A stretch of DNA of 64,000 nucleotides from Sphingomonas sanguinis NBRC 13937 (GTDB lineage Bacteria; Pseudomonadota; Alphaproteobacteria; Sphingomonadales; Sphingomonadaceae), in contig NZ_BCTY01000013.1 in NCBI RefSeq assembly GCF_001591005.1, forward strand, positions 1 to 64,000. The letters are read 5' to 3'. Every line of letters begins with the position of its first letter. Positions within the stretch are counted from its first letter, which is position 1. Below are positions 10,907 to 24,958 of the stretch, in pieces. Both the position numbers and the translations under genes were made by a program. The notes under the pieces were generated by a model. That model searched no databases. It was not told where the DNA came from and was given only the letters and a program-made list of their open reading frames with translations.

Positions 10907-11460
10907 GACAGCCGGTCCGCCAGCCAGCCATAGAGGAACGCCTCATTGGCCGGACGCCGCTCGGCCAGCCGCAGATAGCGCTCGCCCTGGAGCGCCTCGA
11001 CCGCCTTCAGCAGGACCGTCTCACCCGCCGCTCCGCGATGGCGCAGGAACGCGTCGAGTGCGTCCAGCGTCGCCGCACCGATCCGACCATCGGCCACCAG
11101 ATCGGGATAGTCGCGCTCTCCGCGATTGAGCGCGTTCAGCGCGCGTTGCAGGAACGTCGCCGCCACGCCGGTGCCCATATTCACCCCGGTGTCGAACAGC
11201 TCCGCCGCCAAACGCGGTGCACGCTCCGCCACCCGGTCGAAGCCCGGTGCCACCCAGTAGAGACGGCGATAGATCGCCTCCGCCCGCGCCAGCGGCAGGC
11301 GGCGCATCGACCCGGCATAGCCGTCCGTCCGCGCCACAGCCTCGCTGATCCCGAACCGCGTCGCGCCGCCGCGATCGGCGGGGTGGTCGCTATAATCCCC
11401 CTCCCGCGCGATCACCTGCGCGATCAGGGCGTCCACTCCGGTCTCGTCCCCCTGTCCCAT
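10903..11460 (-). CDS. GH108 endolysin (N-acetylmuramidase)
   Basis: A 185-aa muramidase of glycoside hydrolase family 108. The signature REGDYSDHPADRGGATRFGI near the N-terminus contains the catalytic Glu20. The C-terminal part (LQRALNALNRGERDYPDLVA, then RIGAATLDALDAFL) is a peptidoglycan-binding-like segment usual for this family. No signal peptide is seen, which fits export through the coupled holin. The ATG at 11460 has a strong GGGGGAGAG ribosome site. The pair forms a complete lysis module without other phage genes, and may be a domesticated remnant or serve a gene-transfer agent encoded elsewhere. Confidence 0.92.
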   Translation of the reverse strand: MGQGDETGVDALIAQVIAREGDYSDHPADRGGATRFGISEAVARTDGYAGSMRRLPLARAEAIYRRLYWVAPGFDRVAERAPRLAAELFDTGVNMGTGVAATFLQRALNALNRGERDYPDLVADGRIGAATLDALDAFLRHRGAAGETVLLKAVEALQGERYLRLAERRPANEAFLYGWLADRLS

Positions 11461-11522
11461 GATGCTCTCCCCCGTTTCGAGGAGATACGAACCATATCGG
11501 TTCGCTGTAGGACAGAGGATTC

Positions 11523-11555
11523 TGCCCTTCCTCCCCTGCAAGGGGAGGAAGGGCA
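11523..11555. repeat. Perfect 15-bp hairpin between endolysin and ROK kinase
   Basis: Arms TGCCCTTCCTCCCCT (11523-11537) and its exact complement (11541-11555) with a 3-nt loop. It lies 7 nt beyond the stop codon of the ROK kinase (minus strand) and about 60 nt before the endolysin start, so it could act as an intergenic stop or mRNA stabiliser. No T-tract follows. Its composition links it to the dispersed palindrome family. Confidence 0.7.
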
Positions 11556-11562
11556 TATGCCG

Positions 11563-12462
11563 TCAGTCCAGCACCGTCCGCGCCAGCGCCAGCGTGCCGA
11601 GCGGCCCGGCCTGGTCGCCCAGTTGCGCATGGACGATGCGGTTGGCGATCTCGGCCTGGTTGATGAAGGGGAGATAGCCGGACAGCTTCTCGACCACGCC
11701 CGCACGGATCATGTCTAGCAACTGCGGTTGGCCGACGCCCACGCCGCCGCCAATTACGATGCGGCCGCAGGCCAGGGTCAGGAACAGCCCGGCAAAGCTC
11801 TCTGCCAGCGCATCCGCGACATAGGCCCAGACGGGATCGTCCGCCGCCAGCTCCTGCGCGGGCTTACCCGCCCGCGCCGCGATGGCGGGTCCGGCGACCA
11901 GCCCTTCCAGGCAGTCGCCGTGAAAGGGACAGGCGCCCGCAAAGTCGTCCCCGGCGATCCGGCGGACGCGGACATGGCCCGCCTCCGGGTGCATCCGCCC
12001 CGACACCGGCTGGCCGTTGACGATGATGCCCATGCCGACGCCGGTGCCGACCGTGACATAGACATGATCGGCCAGCCCGCGCGCCGCGCCCCACTGCCCC
12101 TCGGCCAGCGCCGCGCCGGTCACATCGGTGTGGATCGCGACCCGCTCGCCAAAGCCTTCGCCCAGCGCGCCGACCACGTACGCGCCCGCCCAGCCGGGCT
12201 TGGGCGTCGCCAGCATATGCCCGAAGTCCATGCCGCTCTTGTCGAGCGCGATTGGGCCGAAGCTGCCGATGCCCAGCGCCTCGGGGGCATATTGGTCGCG
12301 CCACTCGGCCAGACGCTGGCGCAGCGCGGCGAGCGTCACCGCCGGGCTGGTCGTCGGCAGCCGTTCGGACACCAGAATGTCGCGCCCACGGCCGATCAAT
12401 ACAATCGATTTCGTACCGCCGAGTTCGACGCCCGCCACGATCCGATCATCCGCCTCGGCCAT
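11563..12462 (-). CDS. ROK-family sugar kinase (probable fructokinase)
   Basis: A 299-aa cytoplasmic kinase of the ROK family. The N-terminal phosphate loop is AGVELGGTKS, a second nucleotide motif is VTVGTGVGMGI, and the zinc and substrate segment reads MHPEAGHVRV then CPFHGDCLEGL, matching the fructokinase/mannokinase branch. IVIGGGVGVGQP closes the ATP site. By family it phosphorylates fructose (or mannose/glucose) to the 6-phosphate at the expense of ATP. The ATG at 12462 has an AGGAG site 7 nt upstream. It stands alone among its neighbours; substrate specificity is inferred. Confidence 0.88.
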   Translation of the reverse strand: MAEADDRIVAGVELGGTKSIVLIGRGRDILVSERLPTTSPAVTLAALRQRLAEWRDQYAPEALGIGSFGPIALDKSGMDFGHMLATPKPGWAGAYVVGALGEGFGERVAIHTDVTGAALAEGQWGAARGLADHVYVTVGTGVGMGIIVNGQPVSGRMHPEAGHVRVRRIAGDDFAGACPFHGDCLEGLVAGPAIAARAGKPAQELAADDPVWAYVADALAESFAGLFLTLACGRIVIGGGVGVGQPQLLDMIRAGVVEKLSGYLPFINQAEIANRIVHAQLGDQAGPLGTLALARTVLD

Positions 12463-12630
12463 TCCAGTCTCCTGCCCGTCATTCTGGGGTTTCTTGCGCG
12501 TCGCGACTGCGCGAAACCGCGTGCCCGGGTCAAGGGTGTCGCGCGGTTTCGCCGGGTGGCAGGCAAGATTCCAGCACGATCGACCCCGCCCCACAGCCGG
12601 GGGCGGGGACGCACAGGCGGGCGAGAGGAC

Positions 12631-13431
12631 TTAGAAAATGGGCTGGGCGACCAGCGCAGCCTCACGCTGGCACTGGGCAGCATCGGGGCGCGGCGCGGCG
12701 GGATCGCGGCGCAGCGCATCGATCTCGGCCCGGGCCGCCGCCAAGTCATGCTGGAAATCCGGGCTTTGCGACAAGGCGGTCAGCGTCGCGGTGGCCGACA
12801 GCCGCCCGCCTTCCACCGCGCTGGCATTATGCGCACCGCACACGATGCGGCTTTCCCCGAACGCCCGACCACGTGCCAGGATCTGGGTTGCCCGATCGGG
12901 GGCCAGTTCGGCCAGCAGCGTCGCCCAGGTCCACCCCGCCGTGGTGTGGCCCGAGGGATAGTCGTAGCTGCCCTTCAATTCGACGGCGGGCTGGCAGGTC
13001 GGGCCCTTATCGATCAGATAGGGGCGCTGGCGCTTGTAGAAATTCTTGGCGATGCCGGTCGCGCGCGCGGTGTCGGAGCCCGCATTGTGGATCAGCCGCA
13101 TCGTCGCGGGCGCGGCTTGCGGGGTCAGCGTCACGCCCAGCGCGCAGGAGAAGTCCTGCGCCATGTGCCCATCGTCCAGTTGCACGTCGTTGGTCGCCAG
13201 GTCCCAGCGCGGCGTGCCGATCAGCTTGCGCGTCTGGCGGAAGATGGCGCGATCGGCACGGCCGCGTATGTCGTCTGGCCGGGGTGCCGGCGGCAGGACG
13301 GCGAGCAGATCGAAGCTGCCCTTCGCCAGATAATGGGCCGGCTCGTCGCCCTCGCGGATGTCGGCGACCGCCGCCGTGCAGGTCAAGGCGAGCAGTGCCG
13401 CCCCCAGGCAGCCGATGGTGTGTTTGAACAT
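12631..13431 (-). CDS. Class A acid phosphatase-like PAP2 protein
   Basis: A 266-aa exported protein with signal peptide FKHTIGCLGAALLALTCTAA. It belongs to the class A nonspecific acid phosphatases of the PAP2 superfamily: motif 1 KNFYKRQRP, motif 2 YPSGHT, motif 3 ESRIVCGAHNASA. In the canonical third motif (SR-x5-H-x3-D) the final Asp assists the nucleophilic His; here it is Ala, while the SR and the His remain. Activity may therefore be altered, or another residue may compensate. By family it would hydrolyse phosphomonoesters in the periplasm. The start is the ATG at 13431; a TTG at 13452 is less likely. It lies 17 nt after the MerC-like gene. Confidence 0.85.
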   Translation of the reverse strand: MFKHTIGCLGAALLALTCTAAVADIREGDEPAHYLAKGSFDLLAVLPPAPRPDDIRGRADRAIFRQTRKLIGTPRWDLATNDVQLDDGHMAQDFSCALGVTLTPQAAPATMRLIHNAGSDTARATGIAKNFYKRQRPYLIDKGPTCQPAVELKGSYDYPSGHTTAGWTWATLLAELAPDRATQILARGRAFGESRIVCGAHNASAVEGGRLSATATLTALSQSPDFQHDLAAARAEIDALRRDPAAPRPDAAQCQREAALVAQPIF

Positions 13432-13448
13432 GCCCCTGAAACTCCGGT

Positions 13449-13907
13449 TCAAAGCGAGGTGAGATAGAAGAGACGAGTCGCGCGCAGATTGCCGACATGC
13501 GCCATCGCCAGCGTGACGCCGCCCGCGACGGTCAAAACGGTGCCCAGCGTGAGCCCCTCGAAGCCCAAACCGGCGACCAGCAGGGTCAGCCCGAGGCTAC
13601 CGATGACCAGCGGGGCGATCGCGCCGTGCCGCCGCCACCCCGCGATCAGCGTCCAGGTGCTCAGCGGGACAGCGATGGCGAGCATCACGATATGGAACAG
13701 TTCGCCACCATCCGCCCAGGCCGCCAGCGCAGGGAGGAAAGCGATGACGACTGGCAAGGCGAGACAATGGATCAGGCATAGAGCGGACGCACCAATCGCC
13801 AGGCCATCGAGCCGCTCTGCCGACGCTCCGGGGCGGTGCCCCGAATTTTCGACCGATTCCGGCGCCACGCGCTCTGGCCCCTGTTCGACGGTCGTGCTGT
13901 GAATCAT
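13449..13907 (-). CDS. MerC-domain membrane protein
   Basis: A 152-aa integral membrane protein. After a hydrophilic N-terminus of about 35 residues it shows four hydrophobic segments and the Cys pair LCLIHCLALP in the first one, which is the metal-binding arrangement of MerC-type transporters. No other mer gene is near, so mercury is not implied. In Alphaproteobacteria similar genes are often under zinc (Zur) control, and an AT-rich palindromic stretch lies just upstream. The function in metal handling is inferred. Likely cotranscribed with the downstream phosphatase-like gene. Confidence 0.8.
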   Translation of the reverse strand: MIHSTTVEQGPERVAPESVENSGHRPGASAERLDGLAIGASALCLIHCLALPVVIAFLPALAAWADGGELFHIVMLAIAVPLSTWTLIAGWRRHGAIAPLVIGSLGLTLLVAGLGFEGLTLGTVLTVAGGVTLAMAHVGNLRATRLFYLTSL

Positions 13908-13941
13908 GCTTTATCGCCTTGCCAATGACCTTGGCGCGCCC

Positions 13942-13958
13942 ATGTAATATTATATCAT
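13942..13958. promoter_or_regulatory. AT-rich palindromic site upstream of the MerC-like gene (Zur-box-like)
   Basis: The stretch around 13942-13958 is strikingly AT-rich in a GC-rich region, with the perfect core palindrome TAATATTA at 13945-13952. Fur-family (especially Zur) operators look like this, and a MerC-type gene starts 35 bp away. The divergent beta-galactosidase gene starts about 90 bp away and has a TATAAT at 14003-14008. Assignment to Zur is a guess. Confidence 0.3.
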
Positions 13959-14007
13959 CAAAATCAACCCACCATGATTACGGCCCTTTAATCGGTATTC
14001 CGTATAA

Positions 14008-19463
<5,456 letters not shown>

Positions 19464-19490
19464 CGCTCTTCTCCCCAACAACAATAGCGC

Positions 19491-19579
19491 CGCCCCGGCG
19501 AAGGCCGGGGTCCAGTTTCGGCGTCCCATGAAGCGCCAGAAACGTCACAGCAACTGGGCCCCGGCCTCCGCCGGGGTGG
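19491..19579. repeat. REP-like inverted repeat after the S9 peptidase gene
   Basis: Two GC-rich half-elements face each other: one at about 19491-19517 (core CCCCGGCGAAGGCCGGGG followed by TCCAGTT) and one at about 19552-19579 (AACTGGG followed by CCCCGGCCTCCGCCGGGG). Each half is itself a short hairpin, and the halves are inverted copies of each other. It sits 27 nt beyond the stop codon and upstream of the riboswitch, so it may terminate or insulate the two units. Such elements are common in sphingomonad and caulobacter intergenic DNA. Confidence 0.7.
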
Positions 19580-19639
19580 ACGGCAGGAGATGGGAAGGGA
19601 ATAGCGGTGTTGCCTCCCTCCTCCCACGCGCCTATCGCT

Positions 19640-19805
19640 CCCCCCGCGACAGGTTCCCCTCGGGGATCAAAAGGGAATGGGGTGTGACGCCCCGGCTGCC
19701 CCTGCAACTGTAAGCGGCGAGCCGTCCGCCATCACGCCATTGGGGGTCCGCCCCCGAGAAGGCGGCGGACCGGCCCCGACCCGCGAGCCAGGAGACCTGC
19801 CCGTC
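19640..19805 (+). promoter_or_regulatory. Cobalamin riboswitch 1
   Basis: An adenosylcobalamin aptamer upstream of the DUF1636-cobT-cobC-cobS operon. Conserved elements in order: AAAAGGGAATGGGGTG, the B12 box core GCCCCTGCAACTGTAAGCGG, ATCACGCCATTGGGG, GAAGGCGG, and the 3' end GCGAGCCAGGAGACCTGCC. About 105 nt of leader follow to the first start codon; they contain a CGGGGCTTTTCCCCG hairpin that may be the expression platform. High coenzyme B12 should shut the operon down. Confidence 0.95.
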
Positions 19806-19911
19806 GCGGTCGTCCTTCGACCGGTCAGGGTGTGCCGGGCGGAACGGGGCTTTTCCCCGCGCGCGACGACAGCGCCTGTGGAGATATGCCCCGAATGACC
19901 AAGCCTGTCCG

Positions 19912-20319
19912 ATGCTGAAGCCCGCCGCGAACGGCCCCGCCGTGGTCGCCTGCAACACCTGTCGCCTGTCCGACGAGACCCGCGAGAATGACGAAGGCAA
20001 GCGCGGCGGCGCGCTGCTGGTCGAGGCGTTGCGCCGGGTCCAGGCGTCCGACCCGGCCTATGCGGATGTCGCGGTCGAGGAAATGCCCTGCCTCTTCGCC
20101 TGCCAGTCCTATTGCACCGTCCACCTGCGCTGCCCCGGCAAGGTCGGCTATGTCATGGGCAAGTTCGCCCCCGATGACGAGGCCGCCCGCGCCATTCTGG
20201 ACTATGCCCGCGCCTATGCCGACAGCGAGTGGGGACAGGTGCCGTACAAGCAATGGCCGCAAGGGGTGAAGGGCCATTTCCTCACCCGCACGCCACCGGA
20301 AGGATTTGTCGTCGAATGA
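19912..20319 (+). CDS. DUF1636 Cys-rich protein, first gene under the cobalamin riboswitch
   Basis: A 135-aa cytoplasmic protein of the DUF1636 family (predicted metal-binding, thioredoxin-like ferredoxin fold). Cys residues occur as ACNTCR near the N-terminus and as PCLFACQSYCT and LRCPGK in the middle, a layout able to hold an iron-sulfur cluster or metal. Its place as first gene after a B12 aptamer and its 4-nt overlap (ATGA) with cobT tie it to cobalamin metabolism, but its biochemical role is not established. An electron-transfer or cobalt-handling part is my inference. The ribosome site is weak. Confidence 0.88.
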   Translation: MLKPAANGPAVVACNTCRLSDETRENDEGKRGGALLVEALRRVQASDPAYADVAVEEMPCLFACQSYCTVHLRCPGKVGYVMGKFAPDDEAARAILDYARAYADSEWGQVPYKQWPQGVKGHFLTRTPPEGFVVE

Positions 20320-21326
20320 CCCTGTTCCCGACCGTCGCCGCCTTCGAGGCGGCGCTGGACAGCCTGAGCCAGCCCGACATGGCCGCCCGCGACGCCGCCG
20401 CCCACCGCCAGGGGCAGTTGACCAAGCCCCCCGGTTCGCTCGGCCGCCTGGAGGATATCGCGGTCTTCTTCGCCGGATGGCAGGGGGTGGAGCACCCCCG
20501 GATCACGCGCGGCCGCGCCGTTATCTTTGCAGGCAATCACGGCGTCGTCGCGCGCGGGGTCAGCGCCTTTCCGGCGGAAGTGACGGCGCAGATGGTCGCC
20601 AATTTTATCGCCGGGGGGGCCGCGATCAACGCACTGGCGGCGGCGGCGGGCCTGGAGCTGAGCGTCGTCCCGCTCGATCTCGACCGGCCGACCGTCGACT
20701 TCACCACCAGTCCGGCGATGAGCGAGGCGGAATGCCTGGCTGCGCTGACCGCCGGGGCCGAGGCGGTGGGCGACGCCGACCTGCTGGTGCTGGGCGAGAT
20801 GGGGATCGGCAACACCACCCCCGCCGCCGCGCTGGCCGCCGCGAGCTTCGGGGGTGACGCAGCCCTGTGGGTCGGTCCCGGCACCGGCGTCGATGCGCAG
20901 GGGCTTTCGCGCAAGGCGATGGCGGTGACCGAGGGCCTGACGCTCCACCGCGAGCATCTGACCAGCGCGTTCGAAATCCTTCGTCGCCTGGGCGGACGCG
21001 AGATCGCCGCCATGGCGGGCGCGGTGCTGGCGGCGCGGATCAAGCGGATTCCGGTCGTGCTCGACGGCTTTATCGGCACGGCGGCCATCGCGCCGCTCGC
21101 CTCGGCCAATCCCAACATCTCCGCCCATTGCCTGTCGGGCCATTGCTCGGCCGAACCGGGCCATACGCTGCTGCTCGCGCGTCTGGGGCTGGAGCCGATC
21201 CTGTCGCTGAAGATGCGGCTGGGCGAAGGCAGCGGCGCGGCGGTGGCGGTGCAGGTCATCCGCTCGGCCCTGGCCGCGCATGACGGCATGGCGACCTTTG
21301 CCGAAGCGGGCGTGGCGACCGCGTGA
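20316..21326 (+). CDS. cobT: Nicotinate-nucleotide:dimethylbenzimidazole phosphoribosyltransferase
   Basis: Transfers phosphoribose from nicotinate mononucleotide to 5,6-dimethylbenzimidazole, giving alpha-ribazole phosphate for the lower nucleotide loop. The 336-aa length is typical. Landmarks: LTKPPGSLGRLE near the N-terminus, AGNHGVVARGVSAFP, GEMGIGNTTPAAA, and the catalytic Glu in KMRLGEGSGAA near the C-terminus. The ATG overlaps the DUF1636 stop. The gene encodes the lower-ligand CobT, not the chelatase subunit of the same name (the latter was not seen in this window). Confidence 0.97.
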   Translation: MTLFPTVAAFEAALDSLSQPDMAARDAAAHRQGQLTKPPGSLGRLEDIAVFFAGWQGVEHPRITRGRAVIFAGNHGVVARGVSAFPAEVTAQMVANFIAGGAAINALAAAAGLELSVVPLDLDRPTVDFTTSPAMSEAECLAALTAGAEAVGDADLLVLGEMGIGNTTPAAALAAASFGGDAALWVGPGTGVDAQGLSRKAMAVTEGLTLHREHLTSAFEILRRLGGREIAAMAGAVLAARIKRIPVVLDGFIGTAAIAPLASANPNISAHCLSGHCSAEPGHTLLLARLGLEPILSLKMRLGEGSGAAVAVQVIRSALAAHDGMATFAEAGVATA

Positions 21327-21880
21327 CCGGCTTTCGCCTCCACCTGCTCCGGCATGGCGAGCCCGAGCTGGTGGGGCGGATGCTCGGGCGCACCGACAGC
21401 CCGGCGACGGCGCAGGGCATCGCCGCCTGCGCCGCGCGCGCGAGCGGACTGGATGTCGCGCGCCGCGTCACCTCCGACCTATCGCGCGCACGCGCCTGTG
21501 CCGAAGCGGTCGGCCCGGTCGAGATCGATCCGCGCTGGCGGGAACTGGATTTCGGGGCCTGGGACGGGCTGGCGGCGGCGGAGATCGATCCGCAGGCGCT
21601 CGGCCGGTTCTGGGATGACCCCGACGCCGCCCCGCCCCCCGGCGGCGAACGCTGGTCCGATCTGGCCGCGCGGGTGCGGGCCGCGCTGGACGATTTGCCG
21701 CCCGAGCCGACGCTGGTCGTGACCCATGGCGGCGCGATGCGGGCGGCGCTGCATGTGCTGTGCGGGTTCGATACCCGCACGATCTGGGCCTTTGCCCTGC
21801 CCTATGCCAGCCTGGTGACGCTGGATGTCTGGAACGGCAGTCCTCGCTCGGCACAGGTGACGGGACTGGTGACGGGATGA
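21323..21880 (+). CDS. cobC: Alpha-ribazole phosphatase-like histidine phosphatase
   Basis: A 185-aa histidine phosphatase in the position of CobC (Salmonella naming), which removes the 5'-phosphate from alpha-ribazole phosphate or from cobalamin 5'-phosphate. The nucleophile motif is LLRHGEPE near residue 10, the second His is in VVTHGGAMRA, and the acid Glu lies in WRELDFGAWDG. The start is a GTG overlapping the cobT stop (GTGA). Generic phosphoglycerate-mutase-like activity cannot be excluded from sequence, but the operon context is strong. Confidence 0.92.
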   Translation: MTGFRLHLLRHGEPELVGRMLGRTDSPATAQGIAACAARASGLDVARRVTSDLSRARACAEAVGPVEIDPRWRELDFGAWDGLAAAEIDPQALGRFWDDPDAAPPPGGERWSDLAARVRAALDDLPPEPTLVVTHGGAMRAALHVLCGFDTRTIWAFALPYASLVTLDVWNGSPRSAQVTGLVTG

Positions 21881-22593
21881 AGGCGCTGATCCTCGCCCTG
21901 AGCTTTCTCACCCGCCTGCCCATGCCGCGTGTCCAGGCGGACGAAGCCGATTTCGCGCGGGCGATCCGGCTTTATCCGGTCGCCGGGCTGGTCATCGGGG
22001 CCATCGTCGCGGGCGCCCTGTGGCTGGGCGCGCGGATCGATCCTTGGGCCGGAGCGCTGGCCGCGCTGGTCGCCTGGGTCTGGGTGACGGGGGCGCTGCA
22101 TCTGGATGGGTTGGCGGACCTCTCCGACGGGCTGGGCGCGGCGCATGGCGACCGGTCGCGGCTGCTGTCGGTGATGGCCGATCCGCACATCGGCAGTTTC
22201 GGCGTGGTGGCGCTGGTGACTCAGCTTCTGGCCAAGCTGGTGCTGCTTCACGGCCTGCCTGCCGGAGCGTGGCCGATGCTGGCGCTGATCCCGGCGGCGG
22301 CGCGGATCGGGCCCTTGGTCTGGGCCCATTTCCTGCCACCGCTGCGCCCCGGCGGGCTGGGGGCCTTGGTCGCGCGCGCGGTGCGCCCGTTCGACCTGAT
22401 CGGCTGGATCGTCGCCGTGCTGGCGGTGGGATACGTCTTTCCCCCGCTAGCCATGGCGCCGATGCTGACGCTCGGCCTGCTCGGCTGGTTTCGGCGCAAG
22501 CTGGGCGGCATGACCGGCGACGTGCATGGCGCGGGGATCGAACTGACCGAGACCGGGCTGCTGATCGCCACCCTCGCCTATTGGGTGCCCTGA
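21877..22593 (+). CDS. cobS: Adenosylcobinamide-GDP ribazoletransferase (cobalamin synthase)
   Basis: Also called CobV. An inner-membrane enzyme that joins adenosylcobinamide-GDP to alpha-ribazole (phosphate), the last assembly step. The 238-aa protein begins [19 protein letters not shown] and has the conserved [14 protein letters not shown] motif, [14 protein letters not shown], and several hydrophobic helices; the end [17 protein letters not shown] is also typical. Its ATG overlaps the cobC stop. The 3' end overlaps the convergent cobQ by 16 bp. Confidence 0.96.
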   Translation: MKALILALSFLTRLPMPRVQADEADFARAIRLYPVAGLVIGAIVAGALWLGARIDPWAGALAALVAWVWVTGALHLDGLADLSDGLGAAHGDRSRLLSVMADPHIGSFGVVALVTQLLAKLVLLHGLPAGAWPMLALIPAAARIGPLVWAHFLPPLRPGGLGALVARAVRPFDLIGWIVAVLAVGYVFPPLAMAPMLTLGLLGWFRRKLGGMTGDVHGAGIELTETGLLIATLAYWVP

Positions 22594-24032
22594 GCGATCC
22601 GCAACAGCGCGTCGCCATCGACATGCGCCTCCAACACGGCGGCGATGGCGTCGAGCGCGGCATCGACATCGGCGCGGTGATCGGGCCCCTGCCCCGCCAC
22701 CCCGATCCGCGCCAGCCACGCCGCGCGCTGCCCCGCTTGCCCAAGCAGACCGTGGATATAGCTGCCCGCGACCAGCCCGTCGGCACGCATCGCCCCCTCC
22801 GCGCGACCATCGGCGAGATGGCCGACAGGACGCGCGGTATCCGGGCCATCGGTGCGGCCGAGATGGATCTCATAGCCCGAGAAGCGGGCCCCCAGCGCCT
22901 CGCCCGTGACCGGCCGCACCGTCTTTTCGCCGGTCAGCACCGTCTCGACGTCGAGCAGCCCCAGCCCGGCGACGCTGCCCGCCGGACCTTCCAAACCGTC
23001 CGGGTCGGCCACGACGCGCCCCAGCATCTGATAGCCCCCGCACAGCCCCAGCACGAGCCGACCCCGCCGGACATGCGCGGCGATGTCGATGTCCCAGCCT
23101 TGCGCACGGACAAAGGTCAGGTCGGCGATGGTCGCCTTCGATCCCGCCAGTACGATCATCGCGGCATCGGGAATGGGCTCGCCGGGGCGGACCATGACCA
23201 GATCGACCTGCGGCTCCAGGCGAAGCGGATCGAGATCGTCGAAATTGGCGATGCGCGGCGTGATCGGGCAGGCGATGACCACCCGCCCACCTGCCCCCGC
23301 CGTCGCGCGCTCCAGCACCACCGCATCCTCGCTGGGCAACCGCGCGGCATCCGCCAGCCAGGGAATCAACCCCAGCGAGCGCCAGCCGGTATGCTCCGCG
23401 ATCAGGTCCATGCCATCGGCGAACAACGCCGGGTCGCCGCGAAACTTGTTGACCAAAAAGCCCCGGATCATGGCCGCATCCTCGGGCGCGATCACCGCTT
23501 TCGTGCCGACCAGTGAAGCGATCACCCCGCCGCGATCGATATCCCCCGCCAGCACCACCGGCACTCCCGCCGCGCGGGCAAAGCCCATATTGGCGATGTC
23601 GCCGCTGCGCAAATTGACCTCGGCGGGGGAGCCCGCGCCCTCGACGATCACCAGATCGCACTCCGCCTCCAGGCGGCGATAGCATTCGACCACCTCAGGC
23701 AGCAGCCCGATCCGCCCCTCGCGCCATTTCGACGCGGGCAACATCCCCCGCACCTGCCCGCGCACGATCAGTTGCGAGGTGCGGTCGCCCTGCGGCTTCA
23801 GCAGCACCGGGTTCATGTCGACATGCGGGAGCACTCGCGCCGCCATCGCCTGGGTCGCCTGTGCCCGGCCGATCTCACCGCCATCGGGGGTGGCGGCGGC
23901 GTTGTTGCTCATATTCTGTGGCTTGAACGGGCGGACGGTCAGGCTACGATTGGCGAAGAGGCGACACAGCCCCGCCACCAGCACCGACTTGCCGACATCC
24001 GAGCCGGTGCCCTGGATCATCACGCCAGCCAT
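22578..24032 (-). CDS. cobQ: Cobyric acid synthase
   Basis: ATP- and glutamine-dependent amidation of adenosylcobyrinic a,c-diamide at positions b, d, e and g. The 484-aa protein has an N-terminal dethiobiotin-synthetase-like ATPase ([20 protein letters not shown], then [11 protein letters not shown]) and a C-terminal glutamine amidotransferase with nucleophile Cys in [11 protein letters not shown] and His in GSYIHGLLG. The start ATG at 24032 overlaps the end of cbiB by 13 bp. Last gene of the minus-strand trio cobD-cbiB-cobQ. Confidence 0.97.
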   Translation of the reverse strand: MAGVMIQGTGSDVGKSVLVAGLCRLFANRSLTVRPFKPQNMSNNAAATPDGGEIGRAQATQAMAARVLPHVDMNPVLLKPQGDRTSQLIVRGQVRGMLPASKWREGRIGLLPEVVECYRRLEAECDLVIVEGAGSPAEVNLRSGDIANMGFARAAGVPVVLAGDIDRGGVIASLVGTKAVIAPEDAAMIRGFLVNKFRGDPALFADGMDLIAEHTGWRSLGLIPWLADAARLPSEDAVVLERATAGAGGRVVIACPITPRIANFDDLDPLRLEPQVDLVMVRPGEPIPDAAMIVLAGSKATIADLTFVRAQGWDIDIAAHVRRGRLVLGLCGGYQMLGRVVADPDGLEGPAGSVAGLGLLDVETVLTGEKTVRPVTGEALGARFSGYEIHLGRTDGPDTARPVGHLADGRAEGAMRADGLVAGSYIHGLLGQAGQRAAWLARIGVAGQGPDHRADVDAALDAIAAVLEAHVDGDALLRIAQGTQ

Positions 24033-24958
24033 GCGACACTCCCCGCGATCACCCACAGCAACAGGCAGGCGCGCGCATAGATTTGCAGCGCGGTGACGAT
24101 ATCGGCGGGAGCCGCCGCCCGCCCCCCCCGCCCAATCCATGGCTTGATCTGGGTCACACCGTCATAGGCGACCGGTCCCGCCAGCGCGACGCCCAGCGCC
24201 CCCGCCATGGCCGCCTCGGGCCAACCGGCATTGGGCGAGGCATGGGCGTGCGCATCGCGCGTCATCACCGCCCCGCCACCCGCACCTGCCACGCACACGA
24301 ACACACCCGCGATCCGCGCAGGCACCCAGTTCGCCCCGTCATCGATCCGCGCCGCCGCCCAGCCGAACGCCCGCCAGCGTGGTTCCTTATGCCCGATGAT
24401 GCTGTCAGCGGTGTTGATCGCCTTATAGACCCACACCCCCGGCAGGCCGAGCAACAGCAGCCAGAAGAGCGGCGCGACGATGCCGTCGCAGAAACTCTCC
24501 GCCAGCGTCTCGATCGCCGCGCGCGACACGCCCGCCTGATCCAGCCGCTCGGTGTCGCGGCCGACGACGCGCGCGACCAGCGCTCGGGCGGCGGGCAGGT
24601 CACCGCGCAACAGGGCGTCGGCCACGGGCCGAACATGCACGTAGAGGCTGCGCTGCGCCAGGGCGGGCCAGGCCAGCACCGCACTGGCGATCCAACCCCA
24701 GTGGCCAAGCAGAAGGTGCGACTCTCGGTCGAGCCACCACGCTACCGCGCCCGTCAGCACGATCAGCGTCAGCATGGTCACGACACCCAGCCCGCGCCGC
24801 ACGCCTTCGGATCGCTCGGGGCGATTGCCCCACCGCTCGGCAAAATTCAGGAACCGCGCAAACGCCCCCACCGGATGCCCAACCCGCGCATAAAGCCGGT
24901 CCGGCCAGCCGATCGCGGCATCGAGCGCCAGCGCGACCAGCGCCACGGGGTCAGCCAT
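24020..24958 (-). CDS. cbiB: Adenosylcobinamide-phosphate synthase
   Basis: Known as CobD in Pseudomonas denitrificans naming. A membrane protein of 312 aa that attaches (R)-1-aminopropan-2-ol phosphate to adenosylcobyric acid. Motifs: [20 protein letters not shown] at the N-terminus, [19 protein letters not shown], and [17 protein letters not shown] in the middle, with four or five hydrophobic segments. The ATG at 24958 overlaps cobD by 8 bp. Confidence 0.95.
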   Translation of the reverse strand: MADPVALVALALDAAIGWPDRLYARVGHPVGAFARFLNFAERWGNRPERSEGVRRGLGVVTMLTLIVLTGAVAWWLDRESHLLLGHWGWIASAVLAWPALAQRSLYVHVRPVADALLRGDLPAARALVARVVGRDTERLDQAGVSRAAIETLAESFCDGIVAPLFWLLLLGLPGVWVYKAINTADSIIGHKEPRWRAFGWAAARIDDGANWVPARIAGVFVCVAGAGGGAVMTRDAHAHASPNAGWPEAAMAGALGVALAGPVAYDGVTQIKPWIGRGGRAAAPADIVTALQIYARACLLLWVIAGSVAWLA

